Notes under the pieces: model-generated
What the model was told of the DNA's origin: nothing
The model's input: only the letters and a program-made list of their open reading frames with translations
Databases searched by the model: none
DNA from: Membranipora membranacea
Lineage: Eukaryota > Bryozoa > Gymnolaemata > Cheilostomatida > Membraniporidae
Direction of reading: 5' to 3'
DNA length: 64,000 bases
Assembly: GCA_914767715.1 (NCBI GenBank)
Contig: OU612069.1
Coordinates: 14,755,387 to 14,819,386, forward strand
Shown here: positions 48,583-61,486 of the stretch, in pieces
Numbering within the stretch: the stretch's first letter is position 1
Layout: every line of letters starts with the position of its first letter
Made by a program: the position numbers and the translations under genes

Positions 48583-49079
48583 TATGCTGAATTCTTGTGA
48601 CTTTATGAAAGTGACTTTTATCAATGTGTCCAAGCTGACAATTGATGGAATAAATCTGGCCATGCACTTCGGACTTATAACCTGATTATTGATGGAAACT
48701 CTAGACCATGACATCATATAATGAGAATGTGAATGACAAACAAACAGAGGAAGGTTTGAATATTCACACAAGTTAGCTTGTACCATCTTAAAACTGAAAT
48801 CGAAACTTGAAAACAATCTTTATCCTTTGTGTCTTATAGTATGTCTTGGGATAGAGAGAAATACTCATAGAAATATCAATACCCCGCTAGCTAATAAACT
48901 CATTTTCTTACAGAGAGAACAGAGCCTGGCGCATGCGTATTTAGGAAGATAAATAATTGATAAGCGGTTGATATTATTTTACAATGTATTTAAAAAGATA
49001 ATCAATATGAAGGCCCCACAGTGTCTCACTAACGATTCAAAAGAATATTTTATTCCATTTTAACAATCCATCCAATCCA

Positions 49080-49530
49080 TTCCATCATTCAACAACATCC
49101 AAGTAGTGAAATACGCTGATGACACTGTAATTATGAAGAAGCTATCGACCAATCAACCACATCAATTACAAATGATAGCAAATACAATCAACCCATGGTG
49201 CTCAGATAATGACCTGGCTCTAAATCTGAAGACTGAAAACTGAAGAACTTTTTTATGTAATGCCAGGGATAATCCATTCTACCCCGAGCTACCAATCAAC
49301 AATGCAGATATAGGACAGGTTGAAAAATTCACCTATCTAGGCACTTTTATCACTTATTGACTTTATTTCACAGAAAACACCATCAAGACATCAAAGAAAG
49401 CTTGGCAGCGACTTCACATCATCTCGAAGCTGCGCCACCTTGGTGTCACTGAGAATCTGAATACCACCTGCCATAAGTCATTTGTAGAATCGGTCATCAC
49501 CTACCATTTTGGTGGAGAATTTTCAAAATA
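49080..49530 (+). mobile_element. Decayed LINE reverse-transcriptase fragment with YADD motif
   Basis: The frame begins VVKYADDTVIMKKL, which carries the reverse-transcriptase catalytic YADD. It continues to CSDNDLALNLKTEN and then meets a stop. Shifted frames give GQVEKFTYLGTFIT and KKAWQRLHIISKLRHLGV. Stops and frameshifts show an inactive copy. The last motif matches the fragment at 290-640 in the opposite orientation. Confidence 0.75.
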
Positions 49531-51049
49531 AATTTGTCTGGCCTAAGTGCTGGACCAAAGCGTCTACATCTACCTTTGATGGTCTATGCTGATATTGATA
49601 CATTTGAGATTCTGCTGAAATTTGTGGTGTGTGTCATCTAAACAGCAATATAGCGGAAAAGGGCAAAAAATTTGGCCTGCTTTTAATCGAATTGTCTCAA
49701 ATCGTTGCTTAAAATTTCGCATTATATCATCAAAGTTAAAAGACCACACGCATTATGACGTGACGTAAAAAGCCACTTTGGGCTCATCAAATATTATTTC
49801 CAACCTAAAATTAGAATGAACTATGTCTCTAAGAATGAATGTAACCTGTTTTGAACTTTCTAGTAATCAATGTAGCGCAGCCATCCACTTTGCTAAAAAC
49901 AGCCTTTTCTCCTTCATTTCTCCGATAAAATGACGCAACGTAATCCAATCACATTTTTGATGAGCAATTAGCGATCAGTAGCTCAGCAGCTTTCCAACAG
50001 TATATGAAATGTCCAAATCGGTCAACGCTGGTATCATAACCTTAAGTGCTTAGCTCTTATTTTTAACTGCACAGATACAGAACAGAGAGACCTGTTGCTG
50101 TGTAGCCATTCTCAATCTTGTATCTGCGTACATTGATATTGACTGGATCTTACTAAAAAATGATAATTGACACACTTTTATTTGTGTCATACTTTATCAT
50201 TAGAATAAATGTGTTTCATAAATCATGCCTCGCATGATTTTCCGCCTGTTTCAAGTTGGACTGTATCTTCTGGAATCATGTGCACTCATGGGACATAAAG
50301 TTACCAAGGTCAGTAGTGTCCTGCACTTATGTCGCTATAGATCCAAAATGAATACTACTAACGTGTATATTTTGTTCTCATTTCCATCGCATATCTTTCC
50401 TACCATTCCACTCCCTATCAAGCTTGCCGCTAGCTTTGACCTGTTATTGACATGTTTACTCTATGACACTCTAACTTTCGCTGAATCATTTCTAAGCAAA
50501 GCTAACACAGTGACATACCAGCGAATGAGGCTAGACCATGAACATTTCTGAATCGGTAAATTGTTTGACGCTACTACCATCCTGGAGTGTGCATCTTTGT
50601 TTCAGCATCTTGATCTGAAGTCTGGAGCTTTCAGGATGAAATCTAACACATTTAATGAATATGGATTGAGAACCAAACTTTACCGATGCATCAAGGCGAG
50701 AACGCAAAGGAGATGTTTGCTAAATCAAATGAAGTAAATGGACCTATAGCATCACAACCGAGAAGAGAATTAGCAGAAGATAGGTGTTATATATTACAAA
50801 CTATTATATTTGTGTCTTAATTCCTATCCCCATTATCACCCACATCCCAGCTACACCCACCACATCAATATGGAGACCTGCGCCCATGCTCACGCTCACA
50901 TCCGTGCCCATGTTCCAAAGGTTTTCATGCATTACCTCAACAATAAATAGATAAAGAGGTTACTACAGCCAACAAGCAGGACGGCTAAAAGGCACATTCA
51001 CCAACCTTACACACTCATAAATTTTGGTTTAATATTGAAACTTTTTACA

Positions 51050-51440
51050 TACCACGGTGGTTTCGCCCCAACGGGTGCCACCGTGGTTTCAATGCGGTAT
51101 CAAACTTAATTGGTACTGTATTGTATTTAATCGCACGGTGGTTTCATTTTAATGCTAGGTCATCATTGTACCCAGTCCAGGCTAGTCAATGGCCCAATGT
51201 AAACAAATGCACAATAGTACTAATATAATCGCACGGTGGTTTCAAAACTGTCTCAATTGCTAATTATGTGTATCACTAATTGATGATCTATAATCGCACG
51301 GTAGTTTCATTTTGATACTAGTTCATAATTGAAACTAAAATACTGTGTGTTGATTAGAAACCAACAAATGTGTAATGTAATAACACTGGTTTCATAAGGA
51401 TTACAAAGAATGGTCACTCCAATAGTATCGTGGTTTCACT
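51050..51440 (+). repeat. Irregular array of a CGCACGGTGGTTTCA motif
   Basis: Copies of the core ACGGTGGTTTC or close variants occur at about 51054, 51081, 51134, 51231, 51296 and 51428. The best three read AATCGCACGG followed by TGGTTTCA or TAGTTTCA. The distance between copies varies from 26 to about 130 bp and the spacers are unrelated, so this is neither a tandem satellite nor a regular array. Confidence 0.7.
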
Positions 51441-51855
51441 ACCAAACCACTCTTGAGTGTAATTTGTTAGGCTGGAGGTTTCAGAGTAACTTTCTATATG
51501 ATTTGTTCGAGTCAAGTAGGAGATGATTGAGACCTCGATTTGTATGTTTACTTTTCTGCTTCCATGTAGTGCAAAATATTATACGATAAATTATTTGTAG
51601 TTCACACTTGCTTTATTTTTTATCAAAATTGAGTATGAATATGAAAAGAAAGAAGTAAAAATAAGAGATTTCGTAACAAAAGAAGGTATTTTAGGGCTAT
51701 AAAATGTATAAAAACAATGCCTGAGTAAAAAATACAACTGCTGGTTAGCAGCCATTTTGGGAATAAAATTTGTGTATTATGTGAGATGTGAGAAAATTCG
51801 GATTAAAAAATTTAAAAGTGGATTATAAAAAATATTTAAAATGTTAGATTTTTAA

Positions 51856-54800
51856 TTAGATGGACTCTCTCATTACACGGCACGCCGCATCTCTCGCACG
51901 TTGGCCCAGATTTATTCTTTTTTTATAAATGATCCGACAAAATTTGTCAAGTACTCCATAAAAAGATTTTATGCTGTCTGGGTATTCGATGTTACATACC
52001 CAGAACAGCATAAACAACAGCCGGACTGCCTCGGCCATGGTCCTTGCCTTGAGGACTGAGCCTCCAGGCACCACAACAGAGACCTTCCGGCTGAAGTATG
52101 TGAGCACTGGCACTTTAGTGCACAGCGCACTGCTGACAGGGTCAGCCTCTAAGATCAACTCTGTCTCCGGCTTTGCCTTCTGGCTTAGAAACTTCACCAT
52201 CGTTATGAGATTCTCTAAAAGATAGAAGATTGCAAAAGATAATCTCACAATAATTTTGACAATTGTTAAAATGTCTGTATAAATCTTGCACTGAAATGCT
52301 ATTTTCAGCTATGTTTAATATTGTCAATTAGAAGCTAAACGGCTGGGGGGAAGAGATACCACAAATTGTAAATGTCTATCTGCTCTACCCTGATGCGGGG
52401 AATTTACCAGCCAAATGAATACAACTTATAGATAGATGTGGTTGATGGGAGCAACTACCATGCCTCAGGGGATGCCACAATTTTTCTAGAAGCAGGTACT
52501 ATGGAGGGATGGCATTGAGACAGCGAGATATATAACTGTGTGGGTGAGATACGGCATTGAAATGTCTGGTGGCAATGGTGTTATCATTGATTTGCAGCCA
52601 GCAATTCATATTTTTCGTAACTCAATCAATCTTGATCCAATTAAGAATGAGAAAACTACAATAGGTTCAGCTGCTTGTTGTGATAAATTTGGTGGTATTG
52701 ATCACTGCATTTTTTAGTTATAGTGCAAAAAATCATCAGATTGTTCATGACAAGCTGCTAAGTCTACTGCAATTCTTGAACTCGTAATCACAGATTGAAA
52801 TTGAACCGGTTATCATCAAAGATCTGAACTGCGGACTGCAAATACATTTCTAGTACACAAATTGATATCACTACATATCCCACGTTGTACTCAAATGTTG
52901 TGCTTGGTAAAGTATCATGTCAGTGTTTAATACTAATATGGCTATCGCATCTCAACATTCATAGACGATTGAGCAGCAGTCGTCCTAAACACTTTGATTC
53001 GATTTATTGGTAGGCTGCAACTAGATTGAGTACACTAAGTTTTCACTTTAAGGAAAACATTGGCTTACCTGCAGTTTCAACTCTTTCTAGCCACTTTTCC
53101 ACGAATCCTGTAAACTCCTCGAAGTCGACGGTGGGGAGAATGCGCCCAAATTCTTTATGTATCTAGAATTAAAAGGAAGTCTAGTCACAAGTCATAACAT
53201 AACTAACTCAGTTTAATCACTGGAAAACTATTGAGAAATAGTGGCTGCATATCAAGTGGTATCATATTGACATTTGGCTGTCATCAACTGACTAGGGATT
53301 TGAAGCTTTGAGGTTACTTGGCAACTGATCATTTGGGTGTTTTTTTTTCTTCATATTCAATTGGGAGTTGGCCCCTCATGTTATGGGAGAAGACAACTCT
53401 AGTATTGCTTTAGGAGAGTATACATTTTGAACACATCATTATTGGGGTATATCATATCGGAGATTTAACATATTGATAATGGATGATGTTATTCAGAGTG
53501 ATGTAAGTGGATGAACTTAAGTGTGCTAACATTCTACGGAGGGTACTAATTGTCTCCAACAGGTATCACCAAACAACAAAATCAAAATCAATCAAACATT
53601 GATGAAACTCATGAAGAAACGAACAACAGCTAGAAGCATCCCTTGCATCACATAGAAAAAAACTATTCAGGTTGAGACACAAGATAGACAGAAGCCTTAT
53701 TAGATTTTAACTAAGTAGCATGATTTGATAATCACATATATGGCCACAGGAGTACTCAAATCCTGTAATATTCGCAGCAAAAGCTGCGCTATTTTATGCT
53801 GAACTGAGTATATTCTGGTAAGAATTCTCGATATAACATGTTTACCTCTATCGGATTCCGCATGAAGAGAGGAAACTTTTCGAAAACATCTGTCACCGTG
53901 ATGTTAGGTTCTGTGGTGACCCATCGTCTGCGCTCATTAAATGTGCTTTCCATCTGTTTTTCCTCAGCTGTACTATATTCGGGGCTGGCTTGCATCTCCT
54001 CAACTGTTGAATATCAAGGTAGAAAATAGATTGGCATTGCCACATAAACTACGATTACTATGGTGGACAGAAATGTGCACACAATCAGCCAATAATGGAG
54101 CAAAGATTTAATCGTTCTGATTTTATTGCATACGATGCATTTGAGTCTTAAGACAAAATACAAACATCGGTCCTTACTCTTTGATTTCCCCAAGTCACAA
54201 ATTCGATTCGATCAATTGCAGGCTGATTGTGTGCACATTTCCTATACCACCGTAAACTAAGTTAAACAATTTGTTTGAACATGGCTAAGGTTAAAAGATA
54301 AGTGTGATGGTATATTCACACTATAGAATGTGCTTCCTTGCAAAACATCGGACTTACTTGCAATCCTGTAGTCGTCCACATCCATCACATTCTCATCAAT
54401 TGCTACAGGGTTATTTCCTCTGGTTTTTGGTGATGCAGGTAGCCTCTTCCTGTGCTTCCTGTTTTTAAACAGGAAGTGCAGCACCCCATCCTGACGAGGA
54501 AATTCCCTGAAGAGACTTTCCTACAAAGAAATAAAATGCCGTGTCAAAATAAATCAGAAGAGAAACTAAATGAATAACCATTCAGGTTAGGAGAACCAAT
54601 TAAACTGTGATAAAGAAATGCATATTTGGCTGCATAATAATATACAGGGAGGCAATTAAATCATTCTGTTTACATATATGTCAATAGTGACAAAAGTAAA
54701 ATTAAAATTGCACAGCAGTAGTTTTCTCCCCTCTGACTTCTTATAGACAACTCCTATCAGTTGTCGTGATAGTGCATTGTTTACATTTGTCACTGAACAT

Positions 54801-57800
54801 AACTTATCATCTTAACTCAACTTACATGGCCAGACCTTGATGGATGTTTGTCACTCAGACATGGGAAGAATTCAACTAGTTTCCGGGCAAGCACAGACTT
54901 CACCATTTTGTCGATCAAACTGTAAGAAATGAAGTAGGAGTTATGCTTGTAAGTTTGAAAGTGATTGAGAATCTCAAAACACAAGGTAGTAGAAACACCC
55001 AAGGTGCTGAAAGTTGGGACAATCCACTTGTTAGATTGCTCACCCAATAGGTCCCTTACTAACTACTGCAATTAATCTCCTGACAGTGGATAATAAGCTT
55101 GCTAACCAATTGCACTAGACCACATTGAGCTTGATTCTATCCAAAAACAATTCTGATTAACTAGTATAATGTACATAAAATATAAAGATATATATACATA
55201 TATATTTCATGTTGATAATAAGGTAATAGATATTGGTCGCTTGCTCTACAATTTGTTTTGCATTTTTCGTGGTTTCCAATAAATTCAAATTACAACAGAA
55301 CTTTCTGATTGTCTACTGTCTACCTAAAAATTTACTCATGAAACTAAGTGGTACTTGTGCAGGTTTTAGCGGTGGAAGGCATTACTTGAGAACCACATAT
55401 TTCCTTTTGTTATAATATCCACTCACTATGTGCCGAATCTGTCATACACTTGGTTCTCCACATAAGCTGCTGATTGGTTGAGAACGTGACGCTTCTCCCA
55501 GCTCGGCATCTCTTCCGATTTGGCGATATCCCTCAGCTTTTGCAGCTCCAAGTTAACAATGACGGGATCGAGAATGCTTTTGAAGTCTAATCGGAGACTG
55601 GAACACTGTAACAAAATCCCCATGATACTTGAGAAGACTGACCAAAAATGAAAATACAGAATTGGCGAATCAAATCTCAGTGGTATAATGATGGAATCAG
55701 GTTTTTAGTGACACTCTAGAGTTCTTAGCCTAATTTAGAAAGGTTTATCAACAGGAAGTGGCAAAGATTCCACTGATTTCAATTCAAAAGTTGAGATGGA
55801 AGGTACTAAAAGGGTACTATTTTGTATATACTATCATTATAGTAGTAACTTTCTAGTGCCTTCACATATCAACTTTAAGCGAAAATGGGTTTTCTAAATT
55901 AGACTGAGAATTCGAGAATGATACCAAAAATGTGATTTCTTAACAATAACTTTATCTCATGCAGTTTCTATTGCACAATCTACGAAATTTGAAATGATAA
56001 GTTCAGTAAAAATCCTTTATGCATAGGCACAATATGATTGCTTGTATACTAGAGTAACAACAGCTACACAGGCAGTGCACAGGTTGGAACCCTGCACTGA
56101 CAGTCAATATCGAATATATATTTATTCACTCACACCACAGCTTAAACAATATGATAATGAGCGAGCATAAGAAAAATGGAATTAGCAACACCTGTGACTA
56201 TCTTCATAAGTTATTGTTTATTTCTCAACGAAAACAGAACAAAATACTACTTACAAACTGTGAGAGCAGGAAAGAGTCAGGTTTTTTAGGTTCCTTTGGT
56301 GTACTGGGAGGAGTCTGACAAATCAGGGATGTCTTGGGCACCTTAGAAGTATGAGCTGCCTCAGTATTATGACTTTCGTTCGATGAGCACTGTAAGAAAT
56401 ACCACTTGCATTGAAGGTCTTTCAGAAAATATTACATTGATATATAATGAGAGGTTTATTTTGTCTGGAGTGTCTATGCTTGACAATACATTTATCTTTG
56501 CAAGAATCAAACTGTTCGGAGTTATCCCCTTAATGTCAAGGGGGAAACAACTTTATACAGAGATTCATTGTAATGCTTCTTACACCCTCCCTGCTTGCAT
56601 AAAACCATAATTGTGATTTGATGGACAAGGGGGTGTTGCTTGTAGCGCAGGAACTCAGCAGTAATAATGGATAACCACCAATACATTGTAAACTAGACAA
56701 TTTTTCCAAAATTTGAATACATGACATAAGTAAACAAATGTTGGGTGGATTCAAGACTTTTATCTCACCGTTGTTGTTGGAAGGTTGGTAACTTTTACTT
56801 TGCTTTCTGACTCCATGCTCCATGATGCTCTGTAATGTGACAGTAGTGAGTTTGAGTCTGCTGAAGTGTTAGATTCTGATTTCATGTTGGGTCTGTTGAG
56901 AATACTTTCATTTGTCACCTACATCCAAACAAAATAATTTGTGTACTAACATATTGATGACACAGTATTTTTTTAGTTGCAAGCCTTGCTCGACCATCCT
57001 GATTGCTAGACTGGAGACACTTCATGGACAATTTAAAACTCAAAATATCATAAACTCCAATGGTATTAGCCTGACCTGAGCACTGTCTCTTTGAAAACTG
57101 TTAAAGTAAAGACCCTGGAAAATGTTCTGGACACTGCCACTCGCCACATGTGGCATAAAAAATTTATATCGGTGTGTGTGCCACCAAAGGCAAACTGTTT
57201 AAATTGATCATTGACTATTGTAACTATATAAATGAGGTCGATTAGCTCTATGAATTTTACGACTGCTATTCACCCAGTCATAAATAATTTCCGAAATCGC
57301 CAAGGCTAATGAGCTAATAACTGTGAGAACGTTTGATGCACCTGATATGAGATTGTAATTCACTTTGTACGAATGAATATTTTGTGACAAAAATATTCCA
57401 TGTTGTTCATGTCATCAAATAGCCTCCCCCTGCTCTGAGTTGTGATCTAACAATCTCTAGTTCATCAGAAGCATGTTTGATCAATCAAATATATCAAGGG
57501 GTTTATTATGGTGCAAAATATATGTCACTTGAGTCAGATTGCAATATTTTCACAAACCAGCTTCAAATTCCGAAATAGCACAGCTTTTTGTGGAATTGTT
57601 TTTCCGTGGCTATAAAATATGGACGACATGAACCTCGGCAAAATTACTTCAGGTGTATGTGGTGCACTTCTGTCATACAGTTATTAATCAAAATCAACCA
57701 TTGATCAATAACATGAAAATAGCACAAGTTACATACCTGCAAACCATTATCATCATCACTCTCATCGTCTTTCATAAGATGTGGCATCTAAAACGAACCC

Positions 57801-60099
57801 AACAACATCCATCAAGTCAGCATGAATAGGGTTTCCAGAATACAGAAGAATTTTTATTGACAGATATGTATCATCTTCTGTCATTGTGTATCAGTTACTG
57901 TAGTGGCAGAGACCGATGACAAAAGTGTATATAACGCTTGGTCAAATCAGGCTTGGGGAGTCAACAAACTTTTGAGGCCAACAGTAATTGATGTCATCCA
58001 CTAAGTTGATCAAATGCTAGAGATTATGTTAAGTCTTCACAAAACAGGCAAATTTTGATGGCTGATTGACTCCTTGTGTTTCGTTTACAAGCAATTTAAA
58101 GTCAGAACAGTTTTCCAGCCATACAGATGTTTTACTCATCATAATGGGTCATTCACTCACCATTGGGGTTGAAGTGCTCAGTCGTTTTGATTGAGGACCA
58201 CTCGGTGTCAAAGTCGGTGAGCTAGTTCTTTTTTGTAAGACAGTGGAAGTCTGTTAAAGGAAGATTTAGATGGTTAGAGCTTCACATCAACAAAGAGTGT
58301 AACAGCTTAAAAGTGCCTGCTTGTTCAGTCATGGCCACATTTCCAATCATTCACATCATTGATCTACTGGTGATTGTGAGTTGACAAACTTGTTGGATAG
58401 GCTCATAGCCATATGGAGTTACAAGCATGTATACTTTGCCACTTTCTATGATCATAGACATTGGCAATGTATACATGCTTGTAACTCAATGAACTAAGTT
58501 TAGTTCATTGGTGTACCTAACTGCTTGACAAATAGCACTGGTTGTCAGGAAAATCCCCGTTGTCATTGACTATCCACCACTGAATTAGATTCTTCTCTTA
58601 GAATGGAAATAGTATCATTGCGTTATACGGTTAGGACACTAAACACAGGGACCCATCTGACTGTTATCTGATTGGCTGTCCCTAGTAGCATGAATAATTA
58701 GCCTGAGCAATAGTCTTGTTTACAAAATTGCACACAGTAATTATACCCCATACGGTGTCGATGATTAGGGCATTTCTAGATTGCTACTAGGGACTGGCTA
58801 TTTTTGCAAGCCCTTTGTTTTGCAAAAGAAAGCTAATGATGCTATTCCAGATATGGAATTCAATGCTATCCACACATGGAAATCCCAAATAGTTATGTTC
58901 AAGGTAGTTTCAGTTTGTATGGAAAGTGAAACTACCACTTAAATCATTTTGGTGCCTTTTTTTAAAAGAGAGTCATGACCAATTGTGAGAGCTTTTTGTT
59001 CTAAGGAACCAATTAGCAGGATGTATCAACTATTGAACTAATCAGAGTAGTGTTTAGTGAGCAATAATTTCAGACAATACTACAGTTACAGACGAGGAAC
59101 CTAAGGTGTTGCACTGATAATAAATTAAAGAAGGTGAGTAAGATGAACTAGTATGATTATTTTACTTGAAGCATTCAAACAGATGAAAGAAATGTGAACA
59201 GTTGCGCCTTATTTAACATTGATTCATGGCATGAACTTGCTTGAACTGTAGCTGTTTGTTGCACTGGCAAATGAATTAAACACCCACCATGAAAAAATGA
59301 CATCTATTCCACACGACCACAGGTCTACTACAAAACCTGGGATTTTGGAGTAGACCTGTGATCAGGGAGAATTAATTTATTCTCCCTGCTGTGATCTATT
59401 AATTTATAGAGGTATAATATATGTATATATATTTCTAACAAACATCAGTCGGAAGTTATTCTTTACTCAAGTTGTTACTCCTTGGTTAGATCAATGGTTA
59501 GATTGGCAAGTAGGCCTTATTATGAAAAAAAAATTAACCCATACCTGTAGTGACTTGTAGTAGCTCCGCAGCTCTACTAATACTGAATAGTCAGAAGTAA
59601 ACATGTTTAGATCTTGATAATCCAGCTTTCGGAATACTTCAACTGAGTTTATTTTGTGCTCTACAATTAACAGGAACATGATTAGCTTATCTTATCCACT
59701 ATACTTATCCATGACATTTCTGCTGAGGGTCGCATCACAATGTCACTTCTGTGCTGGGGGTAGAATATAATGGTCGGTGGCTACTTAGGTGAAAACAGTC
59801 TGAAACTAACATTGTATGCCTAGTACAGCAATCATTCACTCTTGCTGTGGAAATTTTTCTCATCAACTACTTATAAACAAGTTTTAAACCAGTAGGCTAT
59901 TTAAGTTAGGATAAATCTTTCTAATTCCAAAACCAATGAACTTCATTCCAAAACCTGATGAATTAAATACCGAAAATGCACAGTCATTGTTCTTACCTTG
60001 AGCTATGCTGACAACATTCTGCCCAAATTGATGAAGTATGTGTTCATCAAATTCAAAATCCTCCTCTAGTAATGTTGACATGGCTCCTGTTATGCTCAT
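51856..60099 (-). CDS. SAM-domain protein of the SAMD3-like family, complete, 12 exons
   Basis: Exons on the minus strand: 60099-59997, 59660-59545, 58250-58161, 57787-57737, 56918-56769, 56389-56255, 55605-55427, 54919-54826, 54520-54358, 54003-53846, 53162-53069, 52214-51856. Phases agree and the sum is 1692 bp (563 residues). Residues about 10-73 form a SAM-like helical domain (EHKINSVEVFRKLDYQDLN, ELRSYYKSL). Residues 74-215 are Ser/Thr/Pro-rich and acidic. The C-terminal half has LARKLVEFFPCL, ERRRWVTTEPN followed by DVFEKFPLF, and ARTMAEAVRLLFMLFWVCN, which recall the large SAMD3-like protein group of invertebrates and fish. The biochemical role of that group is unknown to me. The family name is from memory of the pattern; the exon structure is firm. 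The start has A at -3. Confidence 0.8.
55697..55938. mobile_element. Foldback element, family A, second full copy
   Basis: It starts CAGGTTTTTAGTGACACTCT and ends near GATACCAAAAATGTGATTT. Internal order matches 9364-9643: TTAGCCTAATTTAGAAA, GGTACTAAAAGGGTACTATT, TTTTGTATATACTATCATT and TTTCTAAATTAGACTGAGAA. It lies in the SAM-gene intron between exons 55427-55605 and 56255-56389. Confidence 0.7.
58408..58490. repeat. Short hairpin in SAM-gene intron
   Basis: GAGTTACAAGCATGTATAC and GTATACATGCTTGTAACTC are perfect inverted repeats separated by about 36 bp. Confidence 0.75.
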
Positions 60100-60373
60100 C
60101 GTTGCAATGCGGTGATGTAATGATTACACTTCTAGCAATGACTTAAACTATAAACAGTAACCAATTTTGTATGCTATTATTTCTTCACCTTAATCTCCCC
60201 ATTGTAAAGGCTCCATCACATAAGTTCTAAGCAAAATATATTTGCTCTAAAATTGTTATTACTTTTCTTTGAAGACTATTCTCTGCCACTGTTTGCTGTT
60301 CATGGTGTGAACAACTGATAGCATCTCTGAAGATAATTGAAGTTAAAGAAAGGATATTCTGTTGCAATAAACA
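60100..60373. promoter_or_regulatory. Shared head-to-head upstream region
   Basis: Only 274 bp separate the start codons of the SAM-domain gene (minus, 60099) and the zinc-finger gene (plus, 60374). A CCAAT sequence lies near 60160. The spacing makes a bidirectional promoter likely; this is inference from position. Confidence 0.5.
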
Positions 60374-61085
60374 ATGGAGTCAGGTAAGTTGTTCTGAACC
60401 CGTTTGCTATGCCTGCCTGCACACATTTCCATTTTGCTTGCAAATGTAGGCCTATTCCCTACCCTACCCTTCCCTACCCCAATGGATGTTGATAATATAA
60501 TCTAATACAGCAATGTTTTGGCTATAAATCTATTACCTCTTCACCTTCGGAGATCGTCTCAGATGCAGATCCAATAGTTGAGAATTTTGTCTGAGATTCA
60601 AAGAATGTGATGAAACTATAGGCTTAAAAATAACGAACATATATTAATTCCATGGATAATATCTAGTTTTTCAGTGCATAGTGAAATATGAAAAGAGCAA
60701 CCATTAAGTTAAAAGACTGACCATTTTCTTCCAAATGTGGAAGAGCACAGTAAATTGTGCAGGTTGTTCATTTAGTTTTGCAGATTTGAATGAGTACTGA
60801 TGTAGGTCCTTCCATTTGACCACCTATTAAAACTATGTGTGAAATGCCCTAATTACCCATTATTCCTATATCTTCAAGGATCTACTGATTAAGCAGACAA
60901 TTTTACATGCTCTTTTCAAGTTCAGCCATATCATTTTTTTAGCTTCTGTCACCGAAAACCAAAGTGCGAGTCCACTGAAATGCTCATATTGTCATCTTCA
61001 GTTCAGGGATCTTAGTGTGCGACGGTTGATGACTCATCTACGTGAGACACATCACAAGGGATACAGAGGTATTCCGGATCAGCTG
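60374..61085 (+). CDS. C2H2 zinc-finger protein, 5' end
   Basis: Exon 1 is a 10-bp coding piece (ATG GAG TCA G, 60374-60383) followed by a GTAAGT donor. Exon 2 (60943-61085) follows a good polypyrimidine acceptor, joins in phase 1 and is open for 47 further codons to a GTGAGT donor in phase 0. The predicted start is MESASVTENQSAS. Residues about 16-39 form a C2H2 finger: C-S-Y-C, 14 residues, H-L-R-E-T-H, then HKGYRG. Zinc fingers of this type bind DNA or RNA or act in protein contacts. Further exons are not visible up to 64000 or lie outside the window, so the rest of the protein is unknown. Confidence 0.7.
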
Positions 61086-61160
61086 GTGAGTTATGATCCA
61101 AGTTACATATTTATTAACAGTGACATAATACATACAATTTTCAAAGAGCGATATCATAAT

Positions 61161-61445
61161 CACAATGGTCCCATGTTGCAATTTCGGAGTAATTGCCATT
61201 AAAGTCATATTCCGATTGTGACGAATGACTTTTTCGACGGAATACACATACCGGTTGAATCTAACTAAATCCAATTAGGCGTGGCTGAATGGTCAGCGAG
61301 CGCTTGCACAAAATGACTTCAAAGGGTGCTGACGAGGGAGATCCTGGTTCAGTCCCAGCAGCGGCAGTTGTTTTTCAGGTTTTTCCATCATGGAAATTGT
61401 TAGCATTCATCGTTCAAAATCGAATTAAACCATGGGACCATAGTG
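61161..61445 (+). mobile_element. TIR element with tRNA-like core, copy 3 (best preserved)
   Basis: The ends CACAATGGTCCCATG (61161-61175) and CATGGGACCATAGTG (61431-61445) differ from a perfect inverted repeat at one position. Flanking AAT on both sides may be a 3-bp target duplication or part of the ends. The core has an A-box-like GGCGTGGCTGAATGGTCAGC and a B-box-like CCTGGTTCAGTCCC on the plus strand. It sits in the second intron of the zinc-finger gene. Confidence 0.75.
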
Positions 61446-61486
61446 AATGAAATTTCAAAACCATATTTTGTTGTCTCAGAAACACC

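Larger units (their letters stand above)
48583..51855. other. Intergenic stretch with LINE remnant and motif array
   Basis: This stretch runs from the start of the fucolectin-like gene to the stop codon of the SAM-domain gene. It holds a decayed LINE piece (49080-49530) and a cluster of CGCACGGTGGTTTCA-like motifs (51050-51440). The rest, about 49530-51040 and 51450-51855, shows no coding exon or repeat that I can support. Confidence 0.5.

Noticed and set aside
50225-50551. Open frame of 108 residues in the intergenic stretch
   Set aside because: No domain, no splice partners and an ordinary AT-rich codon pattern; probably chance.
51050-51440. CRISPR-like array
   Set aside because: Motif spacing varies widely, the motif is short and degenerate, the genome is eukaryotic and no cas genes are near.
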